This document shows positions 45,951 through 57,303 of a stretch of 64,000 nucleotides of DNA, in pieces. Position 1 is the stretch's first letter; each line of letters opens with the position of its first letter. A program made the translations under genes and the position numbers. The notes below the pieces were generated by a model. That model was not told where the DNA came from, searched no databases, and worked only from the letters and a program-made list of their open reading frames with translations. The DNA is from Pohlia nutans (taxonomy: Eukaryota > Streptophyta > Bryopsida > Bryales > Mniaceae). The stretch lies in contig CM040085.1 of the NCBI GenBank assembly GCA_022496805.1, positions 27,433,811 through 27,497,810 of the forward strand, in the 5' to 3' direction.

Positions 45951-47885
45951 ATGGCGTCTTCTTCAGTACTGGCTTTCCGTTACACCCTGTGCATCCTTAT
46001 CTGCATTGGCAGCCTGCACACAGTGGTTCTAGGTAAGCTAGCACGTCTCAATTTCCTTTGCAGCTTGCAGTCACTAGATCATTGGATTCTGTGATTCTAT
46101 AACGCAACATCTAGCTCACCTTTGTAAACTGTTATATGTAATCACTAGATGGTCAAATTCACCTCCACCATGGCCTGTACAAGTGTTTCTTTTTTGTTAT
46201 GATCGAAACATATCAGTAAAAGCTAGAGAAGTTGGTCTCTTGACCTCGAATCATCTCTGTAATATCAAGGTCAGATACAGAGATGTATAAGTTGGTCTTT
46301 GACCTCTCGAGAAACATCACCTCCTGCGCTATCAAAGTATGCAACTTCTCGATCGATATATGTGTCAGTCAATCCTAGAAGTTGCTTTCTTGACCTCGAA
46401 TCATCTCTGTGCTATCAAAGTACGCAACTTCTCGATATATATATCATGTATCAGTCAATCCTAGAAGTTGTGCTAGATTAAAGTATGCATCTTCTCGATC
46501 AATACATGCATGTATCAGTAAAAACTAGCTAGGAGTTGGTCTCTTGATCTCGAATCATCACTGTACTATCAGAGTATGCAAGTTCTCGATCAATATATGT
46601 GTCAGTTAATTAAACCTAGAAGTTGGTCTCTTGATCTCGAATCATCAATGTACTCTCAGAATATGCAACAGTTTCTCGATCATGCAAGAAGATTTGGAGG
46701 ACTTAGCCGGGCTAACGCTTCATGCGATATCCCCTTTTAGCCCCGTACACAGGGGTCTCATATGGTTTCCCTGTGTTGATTCCCATGAGTGTCACTTTCC
46801 CTTGTGGGCTTCAGAACACGACACGTGTTAAAACTTTCCTTCTACAAGTAGGTGACTAAGCTTAAGCAGGTGATTTTGTACACATATCAAAACTTGAAAT
46901 CACAGGGAAAAGTGACACTCACTGGGAATCAACACAGGGGAACCATATGAGCTCCATGTAGTAGCATTGGATTTCTTAACTCAGGAACTTTTTTTTAATG
47001 AAGACAGTAGCCCAAAAATGAACGGTTTGCTTGCCCTGGCTAAAGTACATTAGCCTCGGTTAAAGTTTGAGGGATTAACCCCCATTATCGGGGGATTAGC
47101 CCCAATTAGCCCATTAGCCTCGGGGCTAACACTCTGAAATCTTTCTTTGATATCAAACCTCTTTAAACACCCAGGTATTGCCTAAGTGGCACCTAGGTAG
47201 CACATGTGTATTACCCTGATATTACCTATCTATTTTAATATGAAAAGAGCATCCAAGGAGCCTAAATTGCTCTTCAAGCCATGAAAAAGTAGCAAAAATG
47301 CTAAAACTGTCTCCTGATTAAAAAAAATTCACTGTTTGGGAGCTATCTAGCAGTGAGTCATTGACATCGAGATTGGTGACTGCAGGAAGTCATGAGCGTA
47401 CAGATTTGCACCTCTCGTACTACGTGCACGAGGTGCGAGGGTATCCACAGCCTCCGAACGTCACGCTATTGCCAGCAGCAGGGACGGGGCAAGGCAACTT
47501 CTCAGCTTCGGGATGGGGGAGCATCTACGTGTTCGAGCATCCACTGAAAGGAGGATCGAGCGTGGACAGCAAGCTGCTGGGGAAGATCACGGGATACGGA
47601 GCGGTGACCACCATGGGCGGCTTGCCCACCGGAGGCCTGCAATTATCCGCGCAACACATCTTCAATGAGAAAACGCCTTACTACGGCTCCAGCTACACCT
47701 TGACCGGCACCTTCGGATTCCCTGCCACCGGCTGGGAGTGCATTGTCACGGGCGGCACTGCCGGTTTCCGAGGATACCATGGCTATGCCTTGGGCGTTCC
47801 CGTGCCTGAGGCCTTTGCTCCTCCCCTGTACGTCTACAAGTGGGACATCTATATCTCCAAATCTGCAGCTAAATGTGCATGTTGA
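45951..47885 (+). CDS. Dirigent-family secreted protein (2 exons)
   Basis: Dirigent proteins steer stereospecific coupling of phenoxy radicals (lignans and related compounds) in the apoplast. Exon 1 is 45951-46032, exon 2 47386-47885 (G|gtaagc ... gactgcag|GA, phase 1), giving 193 residues, typical for the family. Residues 1-28 (MASSSVLAFRYTLCILICIG...) form a signal peptide. The mature part begins HERTDLHLSYYVHEVRG and shows the beta-barrel motifs GSIYVFEHPL, SKLLGKITGYG, LSAQHIFNE, YTLTGTFGF and the closing GGTAGFRGYHGYALG. The C-terminal tail (about 35 residues, Pro/Tyr-rich, ending CAC) is unusual for the family. The start is supported by the signal peptide. The 1.35-kb intron is loaded with repeats. 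Substrate cannot be inferred. Confidence 0.9.
46222..46690 (+). repeat. Tandem repeat in the dirigent intron, about 100-bp unit
   Basis: Four to five diverged copies of AGAAGTTGGTCTCTTGACCT / CGAATCATC.CTGTACTATC / AAAGTATGCAACTTCTCGAT / ATATGTGTCAGT. Confidence 0.75.
46748..46968. repeat. Inverted repeat in the dirigent intron
   Basis: TCATATGGTTTCCCTGTGTT.GATTCCCATGAGTGTCAC (about 46757) pairs with the inverted copy at about 46910-46962 (GTGACACTCACTGGGAATCA.ACACAGGGGAACCATATGA). Arms about 55 bases, loop about 95. Confidence 0.75.
47158..47334 (+). mobile_element. Partial introner-like element in the dirigent intron
   Basis: CCTCTTTAAACACCCAGGTA through GCTCTTCAAGCCATG to ACTGTCTCCTGATTAAAA and the end ATTCACTG (47334) matches the 3' half of the elements forming OPT introns 5 and 6, in the same orientation relative to the host transcript. 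The 5' half is missing or replaced, and no target duplication is visible. Confidence 0.7.
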
Positions 47886-48712
47886 AGCTTGCTTTACAAA
47901 CTGCATGTTTTGGAAACTGTAGTAGGGTTTTTAAGCTTTTTGTGTGACAGTTTGATTGGCCAGGTGATTTAGTGTATCATTGATTGCAAGTTGGGGATAG
48001 ATTTATGTTGATGATTCTAGGCTGCTCGGTGATGTAGAGTAGGGATTTTCTGCAATTTTTAATTTTTCAAACAGGTGGCAGCAATGAAACAAACATCGTA
48101 GCACTTTCATTTAGATTTTAGATGAAGTATTTGGTACTTTTCATGACAACTTCTCCAGTTTTTTTCTCAAAAGTTTAGTTGAATGTGGAACTTGGTCCCT
48201 GAAGTCTCCAAAACCTTGTCTTTCAGTGAGAAAATGGTTCTAAATATATTATGATACAAGCTAGCCCAAAATAGAATTATTAGGTACTAGCCAAAACAAG
48301 AGGGTACATACCATCTTAAAGTCTATTTCCATTGACTTCATTAAGAAGTAATGATTATGTGCTTCAAAAAATGATAATTAACTTGAAATCACAAACAAAC
48401 CTTACGGGGAGCATTTATGATAGATTTGAAAGCATGTGACCTCATGAGCCATTGAAAGTAATTTCCAGGATACAACACAAAAGTCATTGATTTACCTTTG
48501 TTACCTAAAATTTGATAATGAACAAGCATGGAAAATAATAATAATCATATTTGAAATTGATCATATCAAAGTCTTTCTTCTCCAACTTGTGACAACAGAG
48601 GTGTTGGTTTCTAGAAAGTGTTTCCTTCGATCGTATACAACCCCATTTTCTATAATACAAAATTCCCATTTGAAATACCAGAATGATCTCTAGGAATTCG
48701 CACTGTCAATGC
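47886..48712. other. 3' flanks of two convergent genes
   Basis: AT-rich, presumably 3' UTRs and terminators of the dirigent and OPT genes. I see no clear AATAAA at the expected places and no other feature. Confidence 0.4.
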
Positions 48713-51700
48713 TCAAAAAACAGGGCATCCTTTGACGGAGATGCCAGCAGCAGTGGGGCAGTGCGCAAGAGGGCAGTGATCACCTTGATTTCCCCACCAT
48801 TGGAGCACACCCGTACCTTGAGAAAAGATAAGCCACAACAGGATTCCCATGAACGCAGTTCCCGCATCTAGAGCTGCCGACAGAAGGTAGTTGTAACGTT
48901 TCCACCATGTTTTCTTCCGCCTGAAAATGAAGCCATTGAAGAACATGCCCACCGACAGCCACATGATGTTGTTCACAGGAGCGGCAGGAGGCATGGTGAG
49001 GCCTCCAATGAGAATGACTGGCATGCTGACCCACCTGCATTTTTTCAGGAGACAGTTTAGCATTTTTGCTACTTTTCCATGGCTTGAAGAGCAATCCAGG
49101 CTCCTTGGATGCTCTTTTCATACTAAAATAGATAGGTAATATCAGGGTAATACACATGTGCTATTCCATGTAGGAAATCTGGCTGTTATTCCTGTTTGTT
49201 TTTTTTCAAAAATCCTTTGTATCAATTAGCCAGACCAAATTTAATGTAGCAATTTGGGTAAGATTAGCAACAAAAAATCACTGCCCACCTGAGCCAAGCG
49301 GCTTTGGGAAACACTTTGGTTGCAATGTAGGCTGGCACCGGGGCGAAGATCCCGAGTAAGAAAAACCAATTGAGCTTGCTGTAAACGCCCTTAGGGCCGA
49401 ATGTCCTTGCTGGACCTATGAGTCCCCAGATCACGGAAGCTGTGAAGTGGACGCTATCGTTGGGGCATGTCCACGGGCTTCCTGGTGGCAGAAGCGCTGG
49501 ATTGCAGATATTGGGAATGGACTCTAGAAGGAACCATGTTGTCGCCAAGCAAACTACTGCCGAAATCGTGGAGCCCCAGACCTGCACAGTGAATGTTTTT
49601 TGTCAGGAGACAGTTTAGTATTCTTGCTACTTTTCCATGACTTGAAGAGCAATCATCCAGGCTCTTTTCATATTAATATCAGGGTAATACACATGTGGTG
49701 CTACTTGGGCAATACCTGGCAGATTTAAAGAGGCTACACATCTTGACTCCATGTAGGAAATCTGGCTATTATTCTTATTTTTTTTTCAAAAATCCTTTGT
49801 GTCAATTAGCCAGCCCAAATTTCATGCAGCAATTTGGCTAAAATTAGAAAAAATCACAACAACGAAAAAATCACTGGACCTGCACAATGAACATGGTGCG
49901 TGGCGGGATCTTCATGTAATGGCCCAGCTTGAAATCACTCAAGAATTGGATCGTGTGCATCAAGTTGCTGCTGCCGTAAACCCGGAAGCAGATGTTAGCC
50001 ACTGGTTTTCCAGGCAGAATGTATCCCATCATCATTTCGGAGAGCACGCTGATCCCTGGTGCCTGTGCAGAAAGCATCCAAGAATTTGGCTCAACGAAAA
50101 AAATGGTAAGAATTCCAGGCAATTGATGCTGTAATGCAGGAGCAACGTGTTACCTGATTCGCAGTGGCCACAAGAACACCAAACGGAAGTGCAAAAAAGG
50201 TCGCTATGGCGAACCCCATCAATACGCCCCACCAGGGCAGCTGCAACTGGTCTTTGAACACCTCCGCACCGACTGTGGACAGAACCAAGGCAACTATCAG
50301 CAGCGTGAAAAACCACCAATGTGGAACAGGCTTGTAGCGCTCCATAAGCCGCGTGTGAATGTCCTGCGTCCCGTCCTTGATGGCTGACCTTGTCTGTTGC
50401 AGAATATCCCTGCCACAAGCAAAAACATTTGGTTAAATTTAAGACGAGCTAGCCAAGTTACCATTCTGCCATAACATCTAGAGCAGTTGAGATCACTTGA
50501 ATTGAAAAAATACGTAGAGAACTATCACATGGAGCTAAAAGGAAAATTCTAAACAATTGAGAAAATGGCTTTGCAAGGACTTTCACGAGTTCAAGATTGT
50601 GTCCAGATTCTTTTTCACGAACCGTTCCAAGGATGTTGATATACTTGAGGAGCTCCATCAAGGCTGATGGACGTCATTAACCCTTAAAGGTAAAGGACCA
50701 ATGATTCATAATTTTAAAATGACAAATTCAATCGATCATATTGTGAAAAATATAATTCAGATAGGACCGGAGTTTATATCACCGGAATCAGCGAAGAACG
50801 TTGCATGTGTCGATCAAAAGACAAATAAGTTCAAACAAAAGGAAGTCTACATAGGACCTATTCAAAACTGGTATAAAAACATGAGGCCCCATTTGGGCTT
50901 CTTGGTCCTTGTGGTCTGGAATTGGAAAGAGGTGCATGGTATACTCACTTGCCATGGAAGAGAATGACGTGCGTAAGCGCTGCTCCAAGGACAGCAAAGC
51001 TCATAGCATTGGTCATGGCATAGAGAATGCTCAGATGCAGCTTGCTGTAATCTTCATACGCTCCCAAGTTCAGGGTCAAGTCGGAGGTGAGAACTCGGTG
51101 GATGTCGAATGGAGCGCCAGAATCCGCAAATGACCGGCTGGAGAAGATTGGAAAATTTCTGGCGTCGTATAAATTCACACCCCAGTATGCGATGGGAATG
51201 ATGACATACAGGTACAAGACGAAGCCCACTGCAGCGTTGGCGAGAGCGAAAAAGGGAACCCCCAGTGGGCTCCCTCGAAACGCTGAGATTGTTGCCCAGT
51301 CCAGAGAGAACGAGCCTATGCCCAGACCCCTGAGCCCCGAGCCTATTTGCTGCGCAGTCACTGACCTGGGCCACAAGAGGCACGCCACTGACATGGTGGT
51401 CAAGCTGTTGAAGAAGTACCCGGGGAGGATGTAGTATGCGAAGCTGCCTGCAAGGCAGGTCAAGGGTGATTTTACACGAATTTTTTGCCCATCACACATT
51501 CAAAAATCCAGCAATTTGAAAACGTCAAAAAGATCACTATAAACACGAAGTGTTCTCTAGATAACAATCGCTAGGATGCAGAATAAGCAAAAAGAGAGAG
51601 ATCCAACAAAAAAACAAATGAAAGAGTTCACTTGATCATTTGAAATACTTTGAGAAATGTTGAATGTAAGCCAATGAAACTGTTAATTCTGAAAAATCGA

Positions 51701-52541
51701 TATTTTTAAAAGAAGACATCACAAGACATGTCAAAAACAACCAGTTGAGGAAAATCACAAGTGAGGGAGATGGCGAAAAACTGGACACGAGAGAATCTCC
51801 TTTTCTCTTCGACCTCATGGAGAGTCCGGAAGAGGGTCACATTCACCAAGGTGTGTGGCCACCACATCTGCGCTGGCTCCACCAACAGCTTGCGGTACAG
51901 CCCTGCAGATCCATACCCCATAATCTGGTACCCAAGTCCATTTCAATTCCTTCAATAATTGCATAAGCAAACCAATGCACCTCTGGAGCTAGCTCGTGCA
52001 AAGACAAAGGTTTCCATTTTCTCACCTGAGCTGCCAACACAAAGAGGAGACTTGGAACAAAGTCCAACTTTCGCTTGTAAAACGCTTTCACAACGTTGAC
52101 CAACATGGCACCCATCGCACCAGATCCCGTGTTGGCAAAGATGGTGATTAGTACGTGCTCTTTGACATTGAAGGGCCCCGGATTGAGGGAGAACCGCCAT
52201 GGAATCAAGGGAAAGCCGATGGGTTCCTTGGGTAGCACGCGGGCCATCAAGCGGCCCAACGGAAGAGCTGCAATCTGAATGGCAATTGCTGAAACGTGGA
52301 GCGGTTCCGTGCGGTAGCCAAAGAATGTATTGATCATTGTGATGAGTATGTTGGCCGTGATCCCCAGTACAATCGTTCTGAACGTCAGGCATGGAAGGCT
52401 TGGGTCATCTGTTGTGCCCACCGTCATTTGTACCTCTTCAATCGGCGATGCAAAGTCTTCTTCATCTGAATCCGTTATCTTCGTCTCTCCCGCTTCTGCT
52501 TTGGCACCGTTTTCTGTCATTGGGATGAGCTTCAAGTGCAC
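48713..52541 (-). CDS. OPT: OPT-family oligopeptide transporter (7 exons)
   Basis: Proton-coupled importer of short peptides or metal conjugates, in the plasma membrane or an internal membrane. Exons: 52541-52026, 51924-51759, 51447-50949, 50409-50154, 50062-49880, 49581-49289, 49034-48713. All junctions are GT-AG and frame is kept, giving 744 residues as usual for plant OPTs. Features in order: acidic N-terminus, NTFFGYRTEPL, the OPT signature SLNPGPFNVKEHVLITIFAN, GYGSAGLYRKLLV with PAQMWWP, SFAYYILPGYFF, SVTAQQIGSGLRGLGIGSFS, ALTHVILFHGK, PWWGVLMGFAIATFFALPFG, the second signature HYMKIPPRTMF, NSVHF-like CPNDSVHF, and the ending VKGCPVF. Many membrane helices. A second ATG at 52520 could also be used. 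Introns 5 and 6 are homologous transposon-like sequences (separate entries). Substrate unknown. Confidence 0.93.
49038..49283 (-). mobile_element. Introner-like element forming OPT intron 6
   Basis: Flanked by perfect 8-bp direct repeats CCCACCTG (49030-49037 and 49284-49291; CAGGTGGG on the gene strand). The intron is cut CAG|GTGGG at both ends, so donor and acceptor both lie in the duplicated target. On the gene strand the element begins CAGTGATTTTTTG and ends AAAAAATG. Homologous end to end with intron 5 apart from small indels. Confidence 0.85.
49587..49876 (-). mobile_element. Introner-like element forming OPT intron 5
   Basis: Flanked by perfect direct repeats GACCTGCA (49579-49586 and 49877-49884; TGCAGGTC on the gene strand; identity runs 10 bases if CA is included). 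The intron is cut TGCAG|GTC at both ends. Imperfect terminal inverted repeats CAGTGATTTTTTC / CAGTGAATGTTTTTT. An 8-bp duplication and ends starting CAGTG fit the hAT group; this is inference. No coding sequence. Confidence 0.85.
50677..50920 (+). repeat. Dispersed repeat in OPT intron 3
   Basis: Starts at TTAA|CCCTTAAAGG (50677) and includes CCAATGATTCATAATTTTAA, TCAATCGATCATATTGTGAA and GGACCTATTCAAAACTG; a diverged direct copy lies at 31390-31620. The right end CATTTGGGCTTCTTGGTCC resembles 35575-35600. Possibly a TTAA-flanked element. Confidence 0.55.
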
Positions 52542-53921
52542 AACTTGGAAAACTTCTGAACGTAAGCCTCACCTGCCGTGGGTAGAATGTGCTGATGGGC
52601 TCCTTTTCATCCAAACAGCATTCTCAATACAGCATGATGCTATCAAGCAACCATACAGTACTGGATGCTTACGCAATTATTGCATAGCAGTGGCTCGGAG
52701 GGTGACAATGTAGCTTCGCATTTCCAGAACGAGGGGCTACAATGCTGGTTGTCAATCTGCTACAATGGAAGTGCATATTGTTACGAAATTTTATTGAATT
52801 AAGCAGTTATTGTACACTGACATTTCTATATAGATACTACGCAGCCATATGATATTGCCGACGTGGAGTATGATCAGTACAATGATGCAAGACAGGAGTA
52901 TTATTTAGTCGCTTACGAGGTCTACTCACTGGAAGAATTGATTGTCGGACCGCATTGGCCAAGGTTAACGACGTCGACTTGGATATTCGTCACAACTGAC
53001 ACTGAACTACTAAGCATATATCCAAGTCCAGATTGTGAAGTCATGCATGAGTATGGATTTATGTGCGACGATCATTCTCCATCTAAAACACCTGCAAGGC
53101 AAAACGGGAATGAATGAGCAAGAACTGAAGTCAAGAGACTGAGAATTTGATGTCACCAGACTTGACAATGTAACATATATCAATTCCGAGTGTGAGAAAC
53201 TCTGGAACATTGCAGCTCTGTTCTACATGAACAACACGACAACCCTTACCGTCCATTGATCCTCCCATTGTCCGGAGTTCTGACTGAGTGCACTTCGCAC
53301 CTGTGACGGTACGGTCATCTGCGCCTGCAGTCTATATCAGTCGTCGTCACACGGCCTCAATTATGACAAACTCAGCTCCACTCCTGAAACATGATAATGA
53401 ATTAACCTTCTCCGGTTTTCTCCACAACTTCTCGAGTGAAAATTAAACCCGCATTTACACCCTCCTAAGTTGTGAAGGAACTGGTACTAGATAACGATTG
53501 TATAACGATCTATAGGAGCATTTGAAAGCATTATGTTCGCCATACGTTAAATTGTACAATTGCAAGTTCGAGATAGTCCTGATAGAAAGCACTTCTCTAG
53601 ACGTTACCAGAGAATGGGATCTCGTGACAGAAAGGACAGGTTGGGACACCAACAAGCTCATTGAAGAATCACTGGACGTCATGTGCAACCAACCAGCCCT
53701 GGCAATGGCACCCACTCCAATCCTTACGTTCCACAAAGCTTTGGTGTGGATGTGACTGGTCAAGCACAGGAAATGCCCATGACCTGGAAAATGGCTGCCA
53801 CAATCGAGAGTTCATCATGGGCCAAGATATACTCGACGATGTACAGGCCATTGAATCGGCAAGTACTGATTTGAGCCGAAAGTAGATACTCGTGAAACAC
53901 TCGAGTTATAATCATCACACT
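52542..53921. other. Upstream region of OPT and unassigned DNA
   Basis: Contains the OPT promoter near 52542-52860. Plus-strand frames at 52863-53117 (84 residues, Tyr/Glu-rich) and 53522-53755 (77 residues) have moderate GC and gene-like composition but no recognisable motif. They could be remnants or chance. Confidence 0.3.
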
Positions 53922-54048
53922 TAAGGTAAACCACCCTATTTGTGCCATGTGACTATTTGTGCCACTTTGTAGTCACTATGTATCAGTGTCTTACATTTAA
54001 AATTTGGATATGTACACTATTAGTAGCAAAATAAGGTGGATTACCTTA
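53922..54048. mobile_element. 127-bp MITE
   Basis: Inverted ends TAAGGTAAACCACCCTATTT and AAATAAGGTGGATTACCTTA. Internally ATTTGTGCCA occurs twice. No clear target duplication. Confidence 0.6.
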
Positions 54049-55786
54049 CTGTGTGTCCTTGCTGATTGATATCATCAGCCTGCAACTCCTTCCCTTGCGC
54101 CAAGCATGGTCAGTGTCTCAGTGTCTCAGGGATGAAGCTGGTTGAAGTAATGAATGGTAATTCAGTCAAGGACATTGATATTGGAGTCGATATTCTGAAA
54201 CTCTGCAAACAGCTGACAAATTAATCAAGTAGAGAGCTTAACTCATTGATGTCGACAATGCGGAAGTAAATGGTACAAAACATTCATTCATCGGTAATCT
54301 GTAGATTGTAAGCTGAGGTCATTTTGCTGTAAAAGTAATAGTACACGCACGTCCCACCGGCCCAATCGTAGTAGGCAGAAGTGCTCTTTCCTGAACAGGC
54401 TTCAGGTGGCTTTTCGTGTGCAGAACATGCGGCTCAATCTGGCCATATTGGCCGTAGCGCACCTAACACGAGACCAGTACCCAATGGTGATCACACAGCT
54501 TCCTGCAAAGTGGAAGCTTCCTTCACATGAATCAAATCAGTCAGTCGTAGCAGGTCCACTCCAACAGCCTTCAGAAGAGACAAACTCATCATCTACCGAT
54601 GATCATGCAAGGGTCTCATGGGAACCAGTAGACGATGACGCCATTCACTAAGTGGGCGTCAACCACGTGAATTGCACATCATGATCCCAGTACACCAGTC
54701 GAGCTTCCGAATGAAGCTGGTTTCCGTGCAATTATTACATTCCTGGTTGCAGCTGTTCGCGTCCTCACTCTCCATTTCTTCCAAAAAAGGAAATGGACAT
54801 CCATATATGGCATTGCTAAATTTCAAGTAGTTTCCTACATGACACCACCAGTGTATGATTATATTCGGAGTGTCATGTTTGGTATAGGAGCTTGCCCTCT
54901 ATCGTCAAAGAAAGGGCAAGACAACTTTGATGGCCCAGCTACTCCTTTTCTGTGTTCTGAAGCGTAAAGAACTTCAATGATTGATTGGTCAAAGCCCTGT
55001 TTGGACACGATTCCTTCAGAACGAGTGAGGTCCATTCAATTACTCCACTCCTGAGTTGACTATTAGCTTCAGCAACGAAAAAAAGATGAAGAGCTCGATT
55101 TAGACCACAACTTGATTGTCTGATAAGAACATTCTTAATTCATAACAAAGTCAGTGTCGTGTTGTTGCGTGTTTCTACTTATGACCACGAGACTCGCTCA
55201 GTTATCAGTTTGTTTGTCAGTTCTCAAGTCCATCCAGCACATATGTCACGGTTCCACCAACAGTGAATGATACAGGTGACCTCGTGCGCAAGCTGAGAGG
55301 ACACTCGTACTACAACATAACGACAAACCACTCGTTCAAACGACCATAACGACAACCATTTGATGAATCGGCAAGTTATGCTGGTAATACTTCAATGAAT
55401 AGTTCGGAGTCTTTTTAAAGACAAAGTGTTTCATAATAAAATCCTGTAAAGCACTTACCCCAGCCGATTGCTTCATCATCCAGAGCTCCCCAACTCATTC
55501 CATGGAGACTGTCTGAACAACGGTCATCGTCATCATCCTCAACATTCTCAGGTCTGCTAATGCTCACATGGTTATACCATCCATGTGCTCGTGAGTCAAG
55601 GATTGTATCAAGTCGTCACTCTTAGCGCACAGAGACCAGCTGTGATGTGCACGGGGAGGATATGGACGCACGATAGCTAGTAGAACCAGATCATGATCAA
55701 TGGCAACATTTCAGAAGCCTGACCCTGGCTAATTGTCCCAACAGCTCTGCAACAGGCAATGATAATATGAAAACAAGGATCGTCTT
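54049..55786. other. Unassigned DNA downstream of the polyamine transporter
   Basis: GC is higher than in the transposon-rich regions and frames are open for up to 81 codons (54406-54651), but I recognise no protein, RNA or repeat. The last part should be 3' UTR of the polyamine transporter gene. Confidence 0.35.
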
Positions 55787-57262
55787 TCAAGAGGAATAGG
55801 TCAAGAGGCCAGTGCCTTCCTCACGAGCATCATCAGCACCAACCATTTCCACATGCTTGGAATGAGAGCTCCCAGCGAACTTGAACCATCTCCTCTGGCG
55901 AGCAACTTCCAACCCTGGGTACACCACAAAGCCCAGCATGGAAATGAAAACGCCGAGGAGAGTGGTCTTGAGAGAGGCCAAGAGGATGATGACAACGAGG
56001 AAGATGGACGCAGGCAGCAGCAAGAGAGACACGCCCACAGTGTTGAGAGGGATACAAAAAGGCCGGAGGAGATTCGGTTGCTGAATCCTCAGCCATACGA
56101 AAGCCGCAAATTCCAGCAACATGCCAAAACAGTAGAGGAAGTTGAGGAATTCGATGATCTCTTGGAACGACATCCAGGAGAGGACAATCACACCTGCAGC
56201 AGAGCAGAGGATGCCCAGCGTGGGTGTGCCATATTTCGACCGGTGCTCAAACACTTGAGGCAACATTCCATTCTCGCCCATCCCTAACAACTGGAACGAG
56301 TTGCTGCTCATCTCGGCCTCAAACAAGCCCATGTTGGACAGCGCAGCCGCAGCTTCGATCCACCATTTCAGCTTTGAGCCTCCAATGGCAAGCGCCAAGT
56401 CTGCCAGATATCCATCTTCCCATTTCGTTCTGTCAAGCTTCACAGCCCCTGTTCCAGCCAGAAGCGGAAAAATGTACGTACATGTTACCATAACAACAGC
56501 CCACAAGAGCGCTTTCGGCAGTGTCTGTGATGGGTTTTCCACTTCCCCTGCCAGTGTACTCACATTATCCCAGTAATTCAAGTTCCAAAACAGAGTGTTC
56601 AAGTACACGCGCCAGTTCATGCTTTGTAAGTCCATCACGAACCATCGTTGCATTTGAATTCTCGGGATGGCAAGGAGGCTGAACACGAGAACCGGCAGCA
56701 TCGTGAACACCGCCAATGCCACTGCCGTGATGCCAACAATCGTTAAGCCCCTGTAGTTGAGATAGGTCAAGCCAATTGTGGTTGCAATGAGAGTGGCGAT
56801 GCGAGGACCTCCTTCTGCAAAAACGGGCAGCGCGCGTTTGAGGTAATCTAAGAAGAGGACGGGGTAGAGCGCGTTGTCTGTGACGCCGCTCGTCCACTTC
56901 AACCATCCTTGTTGGAAACCCCAAAACGGGCCAAACGCCGCGGATGTCCACACCACGTAGCCCCCGTTCTTGGGAAACGCGGTCGCCAATTCGGCTGTCA
57001 CCAAAGCCTCGGGAATGCACCACACGATCGGCACGACGATGAATCCCAGAAGCGCAAGAAGAGGTCCGCCGGCTCGCACCGAATCCTCCAGGCCGAATGG
57101 ACCGCCCGAAACCTCATAAAAAATTAGGGCAACCAGCGGCAGCATCGACAGCTTCACAGTAGTTCTTTGCTCTTGATTTCGCGATGATGGTGACTCACCC
57201 GCATGACTTGTGCCTTGAAATTCTAATCGTTGTGGTGCGACCGTAGGCAGAAATTCCCTCAT
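55787..57262 (-). CDS. PUT: Polyamine/amino-acid transporter of the LAT/PUT type (APC superfamily)
   Basis: Plant PUT (polyamine uptake transporter) proteins move putrescine, spermidine, spermine and paraquat by proton coupling across the plasma membrane, Golgi or ER. The 491-residue intronless frame matches the usual length. Signature regions: LPLVALIFYEVSGGPFGLED near residue 40 (first broken helix), VVPIVWCIPEALVTAELATA, FPKNGGYVVWTSAAFGPFWG, GWLKWTSGVTDNALYPVLFL, LNYRGL, NTLFWNLNYWDNVSTLAGEV, TKWEDGYLADLA, GLFEAEMSSNSFQLLGM and GMLPQVF, with about 12 hydrophobic helices. Cytosolic N- and C-termini are Ser-rich and acidic. The start at 57262 is the first ATG in frame. The 5' flank carries a 258-bp duplication. 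Exact substrate and membrane are inferred only from the family. Confidence 0.92.
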   Translation of the reverse strand: MREFLPTVAPQRLEFQGTSHAGESPSSRNQEQRTTVKLSMLPLVALIFYEVSGGPFGLEDSVRAGGPLLALLGFIVVPIVWCIPEALVTAELATAFPKNGGYVVWTSAAFGPFWGFQQGWLKWTSGVTDNALYPVLFLDYLKRALPVFAEGGPRIATLIATTIGLTYLNYRGLTIVGITAVALAVFTMLPVLVFSLLAIPRIQMQRWFVMDLQSMNWRVYLNTLFWNLNYWDNVSTLAGEVENPSQTLPKALLWAVVMVTCTYIFPLLAGTGAVKLDRTKWEDGYLADLALAIGGSKLKWWIEAAAALSNMGLFEAEMSSNSFQLLGMGENGMLPQVFEHRSKYGTPTLGILCSAAGVIVLSWMSFQEIIEFLNFLYCFGMLLEFAAFVWLRIQQPNLLRPFCIPLNTVGVSLLLLPASIFLVVIILLASLKTTLLGVFISMLGFVVYPGLEVARQRRWFKFAGSSHSKHVEMVGADDAREEGTGLLTYSS

Positions 57263-57303
57263 CGCACACGTGTACGCTTTACTTTCTTGTGAGATCGATA
57301 TGC

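Noticed and set aside
48780..49157. Alternative 125-residue minus-strand frame over the last OPT exon
   Set aside because: It is an out-of-frame shadow of OPT exon 7, whose own frame has the conserved OPT ending.
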